In this document: positions 24,175 to 32,889 of the stretch, in pieces | How positions within the stretch are numbered: position 1 is the stretch's first letter | Layout of the letters: each line of letters begins with the position of its first letter | Source: Paenibacillus_G sp049942825 | GTDB taxonomy: Bacteria > Bacillota > Bacilli > Paenibacillales > NBRC-103111 | Length of the DNA stretch: 64,000 nucleotides | Direction of reading: 5' to 3' | NCBI RefSeq assembly: GCF_049942825.1 | Contig: NZ_CP187970.1 | Coordinates: forward strand, 3,286,001 to 3,350,000 | Program-made: the position numbers and the translations under genes | The notes under the pieces: generated by a model | The model's input: only the letters and a program-made list of their open reading frames with translations | Database searches by the model: none | What the model was told of the DNA's origin: nothing

Positions 24175-26952
24175 ATGGCCAAATATACGCCGATGATCGA
24201 ACAGTACCTCGCCGTGAAGGCGGAGGTGCCGGACGCTTTTTTGTTTTTCCGTTTGGGCGATTTCTATGAAATGTTTTTCGAAGATGCGGTGAATGCCGCC
24301 CGGGAGCTGGAGATTACGCTCACCGGGCGGGAAGGCGGCGGGGCCGAGCGCATCCCGATGTGCGGGGTGCCTTACCATTCCGCCGAGAACTATATAGCGA
24401 GGCTGATCGAAAAGGGCTTCAAGGTCGCAATCTGCGAGCAGGTGGAGGATCCGGCGGAAGCCAAGGGCGTCGTACGGCGGGAGATCGTACGCATTGTGAC
24501 ACCGGGCACCGTAATGGACGCCCGGTCCCTCACGGAGACGGCGAACAACTACATCGTCTCTGTGACGGCCTCCGGCGGCGGCCACGCTTTGGCGGCGTGC
24601 GATATCTCGACGGGCGAGTTCTACGTGACACGCACGGACGGCTCATTCGAGCTGCTGCTTGACGAGCTCAACGCGTACAGCCCGTCGGAGCTGCTTGGTG
24701 CCGGCCCACTGCTGGAGCGCATCCGGGGAGCCGCTGCGGCCTGGCTGACTTCCTCCGTGCTGACGCCGCGGGAGTCCCAGCCGAAGAGCGCGGGCCTCTC
24801 GCCCGAGGGGCATTTCAGCGAATCGCAGTTAGCCGCTCTGCCTCAGGGCGGGAGAGAAGCCGTGGCGCTGCTCATGGGCTATCTGCAGGAGACCCAGAAG
24901 CGTTCGCTCGGACACATCAAGCATATCCGGATCTACGAGCCGAGCCAGTACATGGTCATGGACCCGTTCACGCGCCGGAACCTGGAGCTCGTGGAAACGG
25001 TCCGCGACCGCAGCAAGAAGGGAACGCTGCTCTGGCTGCTGGACAAGACCGTCACCGCCATGGGCGGACGGCTGCTCCGCCGCTGGATCGAGAAGCCGCT
25101 GATGAATGCGGCGGCCATCGAGAGCCGCCTGGAAGCCGTAGAGCGGCTCTACCATCAGCTCATCCTGCGGGACGAGCTGAAAGGCGCGCTGCGTGAGGTG
25201 TACGACCTTGAGCGGCTTACCGCCCGCATCGCCTATGGGAGCGCGAATGCCCGGGATCTCGTGGCGCTGAAGCAGTCGCTTCAGCAGGTCCCGCAGCTGC
25301 GCGAGCTGCTGGCAGACAGCGGTTCGCCGGCGCTTCAGGAGCTCGGCGAGCGGATGGACCCGTGCCCGGACGTCATGAGCCTGATCGCAGAGGCGGTCGT
25401 GGACGAGCCGCCGGTATCGATCCGCGACGGCGGCATGATCCGGCCGGGCCTCAGCCCGCGCCTGGACGAGCTGCGCGAAGCGAGCACGAACGGCAAGCAG
25501 TGGCTGGCCGAACTCGAGCGGCAGGAGCGGGAGCGCACCGGTATCCGTTCGCTGAAGATCGGATACAACAAGGTGTTCGGCTACTTTATCGAAATCTCCA
25601 AGGCCAACCTCGGTTCGCTGGAGGAAGGGCGCTACGAGCGCAAGCAGACGCTGGCGAATGCGGAGCGCTTCGTGACGCCGGAGCTGAAGGAGAAGGAAGC
25701 GCTGATCCTGGAAGCCCAGGAAGGCATGGTCGATCTCGAATACGGTCTCTTCCTGGAGCTGCGCGACAAGGTGGCCGCCCACATCCCGAGGCTGCAGGCG
25801 CTGGCCGAGCTTATTGCAACGGCGGACGTGTTCCAGTCTATCGCCCAGGTCAGCGCATCGAACCGCTATGTGCGTCCGGAGGTGGGTGACTTCTACCCGC
25901 TGGAGATTGAGGAAGGGCGCCACCCCGTGGTGGAAGCGGTGCTCGAGGACGGCGTGTTCATCATGAACGACACCGTGCTGTCGAAGGACGCGGGCAGCAC
26001 GATGCTGATCACCGGTCCGAACATGGCCGGTAAGAGTACGTACATGCGCCAGGTGGCGATGATCTGTCTTATGGCGCAGATCGGCTGCTTCGTTCCGGCG
26101 AAGCGGGCCAAGGTGCCGGTGACCGACCGGATCTTCACCCGGATCGGGGCGGCGGACGACCTCATCGGCGGACAGAGTACCTTCATGGTCGAGATGATGG
26201 ATATCCAGGTCATGACGGAGAAGGCGACGGCGAAGTCACTCGTCATCATCGACGAGCTCGGACGGGGCACGTCCACCGGGGAAGGGATGGCGATCGCCCA
26301 GGCGGTCATCGAGTACCTGCACGACCGGATCGGCTGCAAGACGCTCGTCTCGACGCACTTCCATGAGCTGGCCCATCTCGAGGAGAGTCTGAAGGATCTG
26401 CGCAACTACTGCATGGCCGTCAAGGAGAGCGGCCAGCAGGTGACGTTCCTGCGCAAGCTGGTTCGGGGCGCGGCGAGCACGTCCTACGGGATCTACTGCG
26501 CGCAGATCGCCGGGCTGCCGGAGAGCATTATCGACCGTTCCTACGAGCTGCTGCATGCATTCGAGGAGCGCTCGGAAGGTCTTCAGGAGCGTGTTCTGAC
26601 CGCTCCTTTTGACCGGCCTGAGCCCGGCGAGAGCGCCGCACAGCCGGCGACGCTTTTTGGGGCCGAGGCCCTGGCTGCTGCGGGAGCCGAGACGTCCGCT
26701 GCGGAAGCCGCCGCCTCATTGGCGGCCGGAGCTAAGGCGGCGGTCACGGTAATGGAGGCAGCTGCCCCGACCTATGAGCCGCAGGGCATCGAACAGCTCA
26801 GCCTGTTCGCCGTGGAGGAGAAGCCGAGCCGGGGCGCGAAGAAGGATCCGAAGCAGGAAAAGGTGCTGGATCAGCTTCGCACGCTGGATTTGATGAATAT
26901 GACGCCGATGTCGGCGATGAACTTTTTATATGAATTAAAGAAGCTTGTGTAA
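24175..26952 (+). CDS. mutS: DNA mismatch repair protein MutS
   Basis: Recognises mismatches and small loops and recruits MutL. 925 residues: the mismatch-binding domain I has the Phe-x-Glu motif (GDFYEMF near 27-33), and the ATPase has Walker A GPNMAGKST (about 614-622) and DELGRGTS. The dimerisation region ends at about 800. An Ala/Glu-rich low-complexity segment of about 60 residues (about 820-880) separates it from the conserved C-terminal helix ending in YELKKLV, making the protein longer than B. subtilis MutS (about 860). The start follows AGGAAGG. It is the first gene of a repair block that continues, after an S41 protease, with mutL. Confidence 0.98.
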   Translation: MAKYTPMIEQYLAVKAEVPDAFLFFRLGDFYEMFFEDAVNAARELEITLTGREGGGAERIPMCGVPYHSAENYIARLIEKGFKVAICEQVEDPAEAKGVVRREIVRIVTPGTVMDARSLTETANNYIVSVTASGGGHALAACDISTGEFYVTRTDGSFELLLDELNAYSPSELLGAGPLLERIRGAAAAWLTSSVLTPRESQPKSAGLSPEGHFSESQLAALPQGGREAVALLMGYLQETQKRSLGHIKHIRIYEPSQYMVMDPFTRRNLELVETVRDRSKKGTLLWLLDKTVTAMGGRLLRRWIEKPLMNAAAIESRLEAVERLYHQLILRDELKGALREVYDLERLTARIAYGSANARDLVALKQSLQQVPQLRELLADSGSPALQELGERMDPCPDVMSLIAEAVVDEPPVSIRDGGMIRPGLSPRLDELREASTNGKQWLAELERQERERTGIRSLKIGYNKVFGYFIEISKANLGSLEEGRYERKQTLANAERFVTPELKEKEALILEAQEGMVDLEYGLFLELRDKVAAHIPRLQALAELIATADVFQSIAQVSASNRYVRPEVGDFYPLEIEEGRHPVVEAVLEDGVFIMNDTVLSKDAGSTMLITGPNMAGKSTYMRQVAMICLMAQIGCFVPAKRAKVPVTDRIFTRIGAADDLIGGQSTFMVEMMDIQVMTEKATAKSLVIIDELGRGTSTGEGMAIAQAVIEYLHDRIGCKTLVSTHFHELAHLEESLKDLRNYCMAVKESGQQVTFLRKLVRGAASTSYGIYCAQIAGLPESIIDRSYELLHAFEERSEGLQERVLTAPFDRPEPGESAAQPATLFGAEALAAAGAETSAAEAAASLAAGAKAAVTVMEAAAPTYEPQGIEQLSLFAVEEKPSRGAKKDPKQEKVLDQLRTLDLMNMTPMSAMNFLYELKKLV

Positions 26953-27082
26953 GCAAGCCTGGAGAGATGAGAGAACAGAGAGAGCTGCCGAAGTGTGTTT
27001 CACGGCCGGCGGGAAAGTCTTTAGAGACAGAGCCTTGGAGAGCGTTTATCCGCCAAGATTTGACTTGAACTTAAAATACCAA

Positions 27083-27150
27083 GCGAGATGTTTCATTTTG
27101 GTAGTGACCTTTGAACGAAGTTCAACGGAACGCAAAATGAAATATCGAGC
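27083..27150 (+). repeat. Nested inverted repeat in the leader of the S41 protease gene
   Basis: Outer arms TTTCATTTTG (27091-27100) and CAAAATGAAA (27133-27142) are perfect and extend imperfectly to about 18 bp. Inside is a perfect TTGAAC-GAA-GTTCAA hairpin (27111-27125). The right arm ends just before the GAGGAGGG ribosome site (27153 onwards). Confidence 0.75.
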
Positions 27151-27166
27151 GTGAGGAGGGCAGCAG

Positions 27167-28630
27167 ATGAAACGCAAAAAAAGGTTGAATATCGTACGCC
27201 GTTCGGCTGCCGCCGTACTGTCGATGACCCTGCTGCTTCCGGCGGCGCAGCCTCTGCAGGCCGCAGGTGCTGCAAGCTCCGCCGGAAGCCGGGTGCAGGA
27301 AGTTATGGAGCTGCTGCAGAGCAAGCATGTCAGCGCCCCGTCCAAAGACACCCTTTCGGATGCGGCGGTCAAAGCCATGGTGGAATCGCTGGAGGATCCG
27401 TATACCCAGTACTTCACCCCGGAAGAGCTCCAGCAGTTTGAGGATGCGGTGGAAAACCAGTATGTTGGTATCGGCGTGCGGATTGGACTCGAACCGGAGG
27501 GCGTGTATATCGCCGATGTGTTCGAAGGTTCGCCCGCCAAGGAAGCGGGACTGGCCGCCGGCGATCTGGTCGTTTCCGTCGGAGGAACCTCTGTGGCCGG
27601 CAAGAAAACCGGTGAGGTCGCCGAACTGATCGCCGGGGAGCCGGGAACGGCCGTGGTGGTGGAGGTGCGCCGGGGAAGCGAAGCGAAGGAATTCAATGTC
27701 ACCCGGAAGAAGGTGCAAATTCCGACGGTCGTATCCCGCGTATTTCCATCAAAGGTCGGCTACCTGGAGGTTGCAAGCTTCTCCAGCGATGCCGATGAAC
27801 TGCTTGAGAAGGAGCTCTCCGCGTTGAAGGGGCAGGGCATCCAGTCCCTGATTCTGGACCTGCGCGACAATCCGGGCGGGCTGCTCGAATCGGCTAAGGG
27901 CATGATCCGCCAGTTCGTCAAGGAAGGTACGCTGATTCACACGTTGGACAGCGGCCGTGTGGACAAGCCTGTTGAATTCTCGGGCGGCACGACGCAGCCG
28001 TTCCCGCTGTACGTGCTTGTCAATGAGAACAGCGCTTCGGCTTCCGAGGTGCTGACCGGCGCCCTGCAGGATTACGGTGCGGCGAAGGTGGTCGGCGCCC
28101 ATACGTACGGCAAGGGAAGCGTCCAGAGCTTGTACGAGCTCGAAGGCGGGGGAGCGCTCAAGGTTACGATCGAGGAGTATCTCACACCGAAGAGCCGCAA
28201 GGTAAACCATGTCGGCCTTGACCCGGATCTCGCGGTGGAGGGGGGACTTGCCCAATTGCTGACCGCACTGCGGCTAGCCGGCGGCAAGGAGCCTGAGCTT
28301 ACTGCCGATCCGCGTATCACGACGGTCGGCGGTGTGATGGTACAGGATACGCTGCCGGTCGTCCGCGAGGGGGGACAGATTTATGTTCCGGCCCGGGCCC
28401 TTGCCGCTTACCTTGGCGGTACGGTCCAATGGAACGAGGCGTCCCGTTCCGCCGTGCTTGTCTCGGCTGACGGTAAGACCGTGCATACACCGGCGGAAGG
28501 CGGCTTCCTGCTCAAGGAAGGCACCGGATTTATTTCACTGAACGGGGTATCGAAGGATGCCTTCGGAAGCGCGCTTCAGTGGATCGACGACGGTCGGAAG
28601 CTCACGATCCGTACCGGGGGAGCACAGTAA
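27167..28630 (+). CDS. S41 (C-terminal processing) protease with PDZ and copper-amine-oxidase-like domain
   Basis: 487-residue exported serine protease. Signal peptide to about residue 32 (LQAAGAA), PDZ domain at about 95-180, S41 catalytic domain at about 190-370 with the Ser/Lys dyad Ser291 (NSASASE) and Lys316 (TYGKGS), spaced by the usual 25 residues. Residues about 395-487 are a copper amine oxidase N-terminal-like domain (IYVPARALAAYLGG), a module frequent on Paenibacillus secreted proteins and probably wall-associated. CtpA/CtpB homologues cleave signalling proteins, including in sporulation. The target here is unknown. It lies between mutS and mutL, separated from mutS by 214 bases with a nested inverted repeat. 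Confidence 0.93.
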   Translation: MKRKKRLNIVRRSAAAVLSMTLLLPAAQPLQAAGAASSAGSRVQEVMELLQSKHVSAPSKDTLSDAAVKAMVESLEDPYTQYFTPEELQQFEDAVENQYVGIGVRIGLEPEGVYIADVFEGSPAKEAGLAAGDLVVSVGGTSVAGKKTGEVAELIAGEPGTAVVVEVRRGSEAKEFNVTRKKVQIPTVVSRVFPSKVGYLEVASFSSDADELLEKELSALKGQGIQSLILDLRDNPGGLLESAKGMIRQFVKEGTLIHTLDSGRVDKPVEFSGGTTQPFPLYVLVNENSASASEVLTGALQDYGAAKVVGAHTYGKGSVQSLYELEGGGALKVTIEEYLTPKSRKVNHVGLDPDLAVEGGLAQLLTALRLAGGKEPELTADPRITTVGGVMVQDTLPVVREGGQIYVPARALAAYLGGTVQWNEASRSAVLVSADGKTVHTPAEGGFLLKEGTGFISLNGVSKDAFGSALQWIDDGRKLTIRTGGAQ

Positions 28631-28729
28631 GTAAACCGGGCGCTGCGGGGAGAACGTCCTGCGGCGCCCCGTTGTCCTGTCTCCGGGGGACCGCGTCCGC
28701 AAATACAGGTAAGGAGGGCCTTCGCCCTT

Positions 28730-30730
28730 ATGGGAAAAATAACAATCTTGGATGAACATATCGCGAACCAGATCGCGGCGGGCGAAGTGGTCGAGCGGCC
28801 ATCCTCCGTCGTCAAGGAGCTTGTGGAGAATGCGGTCGATGCGGGCAGCACGCGGATCGATGTCTCCATCGAAGAAGGAGGGCTGCAGCTCATCCGGGTC
28901 ACGGACAATGGCGGCGGCATCGAAGAAGACGACGTCGAGGCGGCTTTCTTCCGCCATGCGACAAGCAAGATCGCCACGACCCAGGATCTGTTCAGCATCC
29001 GCACGCTCGGCTTTCGGGGTGAGGCGCTGCCGAGTATCGCGGCCGTGAGCAAGGTGGAGTGCCTTACCTCACACGGCAGCACGGGCCTTGGCGTACGCCT
29101 GCGCATCGAGGGGGGGACCGTCCGCCTCAAGGAAGATGCGGCGGCGCCCCGAGGAACCGATTTGTCGGTGCGCGAGCTGTTTTATAACACGCCGGCGCGT
29201 CTAAAATATATGAAGACGGTCCAGACGGAGCTCGGCCATGTGACGGACTACATGTACCGCCTCGCCCTGGCATACCCGAACATTGCGTTTACGCTGAAGC
29301 ATAACGGCCATGTGCTGCTCCAGACGCTGGGCAGCGGCGACCTGCTGCAGGCCGTGGCGGCGGTGTACGGCTCATCGCTTGCGAAGAGCATGCTGAAGAT
29401 CGAGGGAGAGACGCTTGATTACAAGCTCGAGGGGCTGATCTCGAAGCCCGAGCTGACGCGGGCGAACCGAGGCGGCATCACAACGGTGATCAACGGACGC
29501 TACATCCGCAGCTTCCCGGTCAACCAGGCGCTGCTGCAGGGGTATCATACCCTGCTGCCGATCGGGCGCTTCCCGGTGGCGGTGCTGCACCTGACGATGG
29601 ACCCCACGCTGGTCGATGTCAACGTACATCCCGCGAAGCTGGAGGTCCGCTTCAGCAAAGAGCCCGAGCTCATCGCGCTCATCGAGAACGCGGTGCGCGA
29701 GACGCTCGGCCGCCAGCGGCTGATTCCGCAGGGCGCAGCGCCAGCGGCGCCGGCACGCGTACGCGAGCAGCTCGTGCAGGAGCAGCTCGAGCTGTACCGG
29801 CCGCAGGCGGCCGCCGCTGCGGAGCCTGCGGCCGCCCCGCAGGCCGCCGTGCGCAGCGAAGCGCCGGCCGCCGCGCCCAGCGCCAGCGCCATCGGCGGCG
29901 TCCCGCGCAGCGCAGGCACACCCGCTGCGGCTGCCCAGCCGCAGCAGCAGGCGCCTTGGGCGCCGCCTGCACGGGCGGACGGCCCGGCGGCGTCCGCGCC
30001 GCGGCTGCGCGAGGCGCCGGCGGCTTACGCCGAGCGGCCCGCTCAGCCGCGGGGACCGGGCGACGCCCGCGAGGCTGCCGCGGCCAGCGGGGCGCTGCTG
30101 CGCGCGCTGGCGCAGACGGAAGCCTCTGCGCCTCCGGCGCTGCCGGCGTTCCCGAAGCTCACGCCGATCGGCCAGCTGCACGGTACGTATATCGTTGCGC
30201 AGAACGAGGAGGGGCTCTTCCTCGTTGACCAGCATGCGGCGCATGAGCGGATCAACTACGAGCATTACTTCGACCTGTTCGGCCGTCCGGCCGAAGCCAG
30301 CCAGGAGCTGCTCGTGCCGATGACGCTCGAGTACACCTCGGTCGAGGCGCTCCGGCTGACGGAGAAGCTGCCCCAGCTCGAGCAGGCAGGGGTGTACCTG
30401 GAGCCGTTCGGCGGCACGTCGTTCCTCGTTCGGGCTTATCCGCACTGGCTGCCGAAGGGCGAGGAGCAGGCGATCGTCGAAGAGATGATCGATCTGCTGC
30501 TGCAGGACAAGAAGGGCATCGACATCGCGAAGTTCAGGGAGAAGGCGGCGATCATGTGTTCATGCAAGGCGTCGATCAAGGCGAACCAGAGCATGGGCAC
30601 GCTTGAGATCGAGGTGCTGCTCGACCGGCTGGCCGCCTGCCGCAATCCGTACACCTGTCCACACGGGCGGCCCATCGTGGTCAGCTTCTCGACATACGAA
30701 TTAGAGAAAATGTTCAAAAGGGTGATGTAA
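28730..30730 (+). CDS. mutL: DNA mismatch repair protein MutL
   Basis: Endonuclease-type MutL that nicks the strand after MutS signalling. 666 residues. The GHKL ATPase (1-325) has VKELVENAVDAG and the DNGGGI and GFRGEAL boxes. The C-terminal domain (about 473-666) has the metal-binding endonuclease motif DQHAAHERINYE and supporting ACKASIKAN-like and CPHGRP motifs. The linker (about 326-472) is extremely Ala/Pro-rich and encoded by DNA of very high GC. The start ATG lies 11 bases after AAGGAGGG. The stop is immediately followed by the start of the methyltransferase gene, so the two are coupled. Confidence 0.98.
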   Translation: MGKITILDEHIANQIAAGEVVERPSSVVKELVENAVDAGSTRIDVSIEEGGLQLIRVTDNGGGIEEDDVEAAFFRHATSKIATTQDLFSIRTLGFRGEALPSIAAVSKVECLTSHGSTGLGVRLRIEGGTVRLKEDAAAPRGTDLSVRELFYNTPARLKYMKTVQTELGHVTDYMYRLALAYPNIAFTLKHNGHVLLQTLGSGDLLQAVAAVYGSSLAKSMLKIEGETLDYKLEGLISKPELTRANRGGITTVINGRYIRSFPVNQALLQGYHTLLPIGRFPVAVLHLTMDPTLVDVNVHPAKLEVRFSKEPELIALIENAVRETLGRQRLIPQGAAPAAPARVREQLVQEQLELYRPQAAAAAEPAAAPQAAVRSEAPAAAPSASAIGGVPRSAGTPAAAAQPQQQAPWAPPARADGPAASAPRLREAPAAYAERPAQPRGPGDAREAAAASGALLRALAQTEASAPPALPAFPKLTPIGQLHGTYIVAQNEEGLFLVDQHAAHERINYEHYFDLFGRPAEASQELLVPMTLEYTSVEALRLTEKLPQLEQAGVYLEPFGGTSFLVRAYPHWLPKGEEQAIVEEMIDLLLQDKKGIDIAKFREKAAIMCSCKASIKANQSMGTLEIEVLLDRLAACRNPYTCPHGRPIVVSFSTYELEKMFKRVM

Positions 30731-31504
30731 TTGTTCGTCACAACCTCCTACGACCCGAACCCGGCCCAGCGCGAGGAAGCGCGGCGGCTGGCGGCGGAGC
30801 TTGGCGGCCGGCCGGTCGACCGGCGCCGGATGACGCTCGCCCAGCTGCGGGCCCGCTACGGGGACGAGGATATTCTCCTGATCTCGAAGGAGCGCATCGA
30901 GTATCATCATGAACTGCGCCAGCCGCTGTTCTTTCATCCGAGCACGGCTGCGGTACGGATCAAGCGCCTGATCAAAGGGGAGCCGGACAGTCTGCTGGAG
31001 ATCGCGGGCGTGAGACCGGGTGACCGGATCGTCGACTGCACCGCGGGGCTTGGCTCCGACTCGCTCGTCTTCTCATATGCGTCGGGTCCTCAGGGACAAG
31101 TCACGGCGCTGGAGAGTGCACTGATTCCCTGCTTCCTGCTGAAGCAGGGGCTGAAGACCTACCATTCCGATGTGCCTGGTATTAATGAAAGCATGCGGCG
31201 TATCGAGGTTCGCGGAGAGGATCATCTGACCTATCTGCACGGGCTCCCGCCGAAGAGCGTAGACATCATCTACTTCGATCCGATGTTCCGCAAACCCATT
31301 ACCGAATCGAACTCCATCCGGGCGATCCGCGGGCTTGCCGACGACCGGGCGCTGACTGAGGAAGCGGTTGGCCTTGCCGTCTCGGCGGCCCGCCGTGCCG
31401 TGGTGCTCAAGGAGCACCGGGATTCCGGCGAGTTCGACCGCCTCGGCTTCGCCGAGGTTCACCGCTCGTCCACCAAAATTGCTTATGGAGTGATTCGCAC
31501 GTGA
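30731..31504 (+). CDS. Class I SAM-dependent methyltransferase, RsmJ-like
   Basis: 257 residues from TTG 30731, directly after the mutL stop and preceded by AAAGGGTG. The SAM-binding motif I is VDCTAGLGSDS (about 98-108) and the catalytic motif is IYFDPMFRKP (about 177-186), similar to RsmJ, which methylates a guanine N2 of 16S rRNA. The N-terminal 80 residues differ from E. coli RsmJ. rRNA methylation is therefore likely but not certain. It overlaps miaA by 4 bases (GTGA). Confidence 0.82.
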   Translation: MFVTTSYDPNPAQREEARRLAAELGGRPVDRRRMTLAQLRARYGDEDILLISKERIEYHHELRQPLFFHPSTAAVRIKRLIKGEPDSLLEIAGVRPGDRIVDCTAGLGSDSLVFSYASGPQGQVTALESALIPCFLLKQGLKTYHSDVPGINESMRRIEVRGEDHLTYLHGLPPKSVDIIYFDPMFRKPITESNSIRAIRGLADDRALTEEAVGLAVSAARRAVVLKEHRDSGEFDRLGFAEVHRSSTKIAYGVIRT

Positions 31505-32466
31505 GCCCATCGCCACAACGCAAGCCGAAGCTGCTCGTCCTCGTCGGCCCGACGGCCGTCGGCAAGACGAAGCTCAGCCTGACGCTTGCCAAGGAATACA
31601 ACGCAGAGATCATCTCGGGCGACTCCATGCAGGTGTACCGAGGGATGGATATAGGCACGGCCAAAGCCTCTCCGGGCGAGCTCGCCGAGGTGCCGCACCA
31701 CATGATCGACATTCACGACCCGGATCATCCGTTCTCCGTAGCTGAATTTCAGGAGCGGAGCCGTGCGCTGATCGAAGAGATCGGCGGGCGGGGCCGGCTG
31801 CCTTTTATCGTAGGGGGCACGGGTCTCTATGTGGAGTCGGTATGCTACGATTTCAAGTTCAGCGAGAGCGGCTCCGATGAGGCGTTCCGGAATGAACAGC
31901 AGTCCTATGCGGATACATACGGACCTGAGGCGCTTCATGAGCGGCTGCGCGCAGTCGACCCTTCATCGGCGGAGCGGCTTCACCCGAACGACGTTCGGCG
32001 CGTCATCCGCGCTTTGGAGATTTATCATGTGACCGGCGAGCGGCAGTCCGAGCAGCTGGAGGCCCAGACGAGGAAGGAATCGCCTTACGAATTGTGTATC
32101 GTCGGGTTGACAATGGATAGAGCTTTACTATATAAACGTATTGAAGAGCGAATCGATATCATGATGCGGCAGGGTTTGCTCGAAGAGGTGCGCGGATTGA
32201 TGGAGAGGGGCTACGATGAAGCCGTTGTTTCCATGCAGGCCCTGGGCTACAAGGAAATCGTCGGCCATCTCCAAGGCCATTATTCCCTCGAGGAAGCCGT
32301 CGAACTGCTGAAGCGGGATACGCGCCGCTTCGCCAAACGCCAGCTGTCCTGGTTCCGACATATGAAGGATATTGCATGGGTGGACGTGAGCAATCTGGCA
32401 GAATTTTCTACCCACCTGGACAAGATTCGTGGTATAATTTCAGCTAAGCTAACACTAGACCGTTAA
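31501..32466 (+). CDS. miaA: tRNA dimethylallyltransferase
   Basis: Adds a dimethylallyl group to A37 of tRNAs reading UNN codons (i6A37). 321 residues; P-loop GPTAVGKTK near the N-terminus, GDSMQVYRGMDIGTAK, and the conserved RRVIRALEIY segment. The GTG start overlaps the methyltransferase stop. The order mutL ... miaA-hfq is conserved in Bacillota. Confidence 0.97.
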   Translation: MSPSPQRKPKLLVLVGPTAVGKTKLSLTLAKEYNAEIISGDSMQVYRGMDIGTAKASPGELAEVPHHMIDIHDPDHPFSVAEFQERSRALIEEIGGRGRLPFIVGGTGLYVESVCYDFKFSESGSDEAFRNEQQSYADTYGPEALHERLRAVDPSSAERLHPNDVRRVIRALEIYHVTGERQSEQLEAQTRKESPYELCIVGLTMDRALLYKRIEERIDIMMRQGLLEEVRGLMERGYDEAVVSMQALGYKEIVGHLQGHYSLEEAVELLKRDTRRFAKRQLSWFRHMKDIAWVDVSNLAEFSTHLDKIRGIISAKLTLDR

Positions 32467-32490
32467 CTATTTTCTTGAGGGGGCCCACTG

Positions 32491-32733
32491 ATGAACAAGT
32501 CGATCAATATTCAGGACACGTTTCTAAATCAACTGCGCAAGGAAAACATCCCGGTCACCGTCTATCTGACCAATGGGTTTCAGATCCGCGGGGTGATTCG
32601 CGCATTTGACAATTTCACGATTATCATCGACAGTGAGGGCCGCCAGCAGATGGTTTATAAGCATGCCATCTCGACCTTCACGCCGCAGCGCTCCGTATCG
32701 CTGATGCAGCAGACGGAGAACACGGCCGAATAA
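32491..32733 (+). CDS. hfq: RNA chaperone Hfq
   Basis: 80 residues with both Sm motifs: Sm1 region (IPVTVYLTNGFQIRGVIRAFDNFTI) and the Sm2 hallmark KHAIST. Forms a hexameric ring that binds small RNAs and A-rich sequences. It lies 24 bases after miaA with a GAGGGGG site and ends in a short acidic tail. Confidence 0.98.
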   Translation: MNKSINIQDTFLNQLRKENIPVTVYLTNGFQIRGVIRAFDNFTIIIDSEGRQQMVYKHAISTFTPQRSVSLMQQTENTAE

Positions 32734-32833
32734 CACCCGGAAGGGCCTGGTTAACGGTGGGGTGAACAGCCGAAAGACAGCAGCAGCAACATTTTGGTCC
32801 TCCCGAACGTCTAACATCATACAAATCCTAAAT

Positions 32834-32869
32834 GAGCAACCCCTGCCTGTCTCGGGTTGTTCTTTGTTT
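32834..32869 (+). terminator. Terminator after hfq
   Basis: GAGCAACCC/GGGTTGTTC stem (one G-T pair) followed by TTTGTTT. It lies about 20 bases before the PBP start. Confidence 0.7.
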
Positions 32870-32889
32870 CACAGAAAGGAAGTCGGTGC

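Noticed and set aside
28631..28729. Terminator between the S41 protease gene and mutL
   Set aside because: GGGCGC/GCGCCC arms exist but no T-run follows; too weak to call.
32857..32889. Upstream start for the class A PBP
   Set aside because: It would begin within the hfq terminator hairpin region and has no ribosome site; ATG 32890 has AAAGGAAG at good distance.
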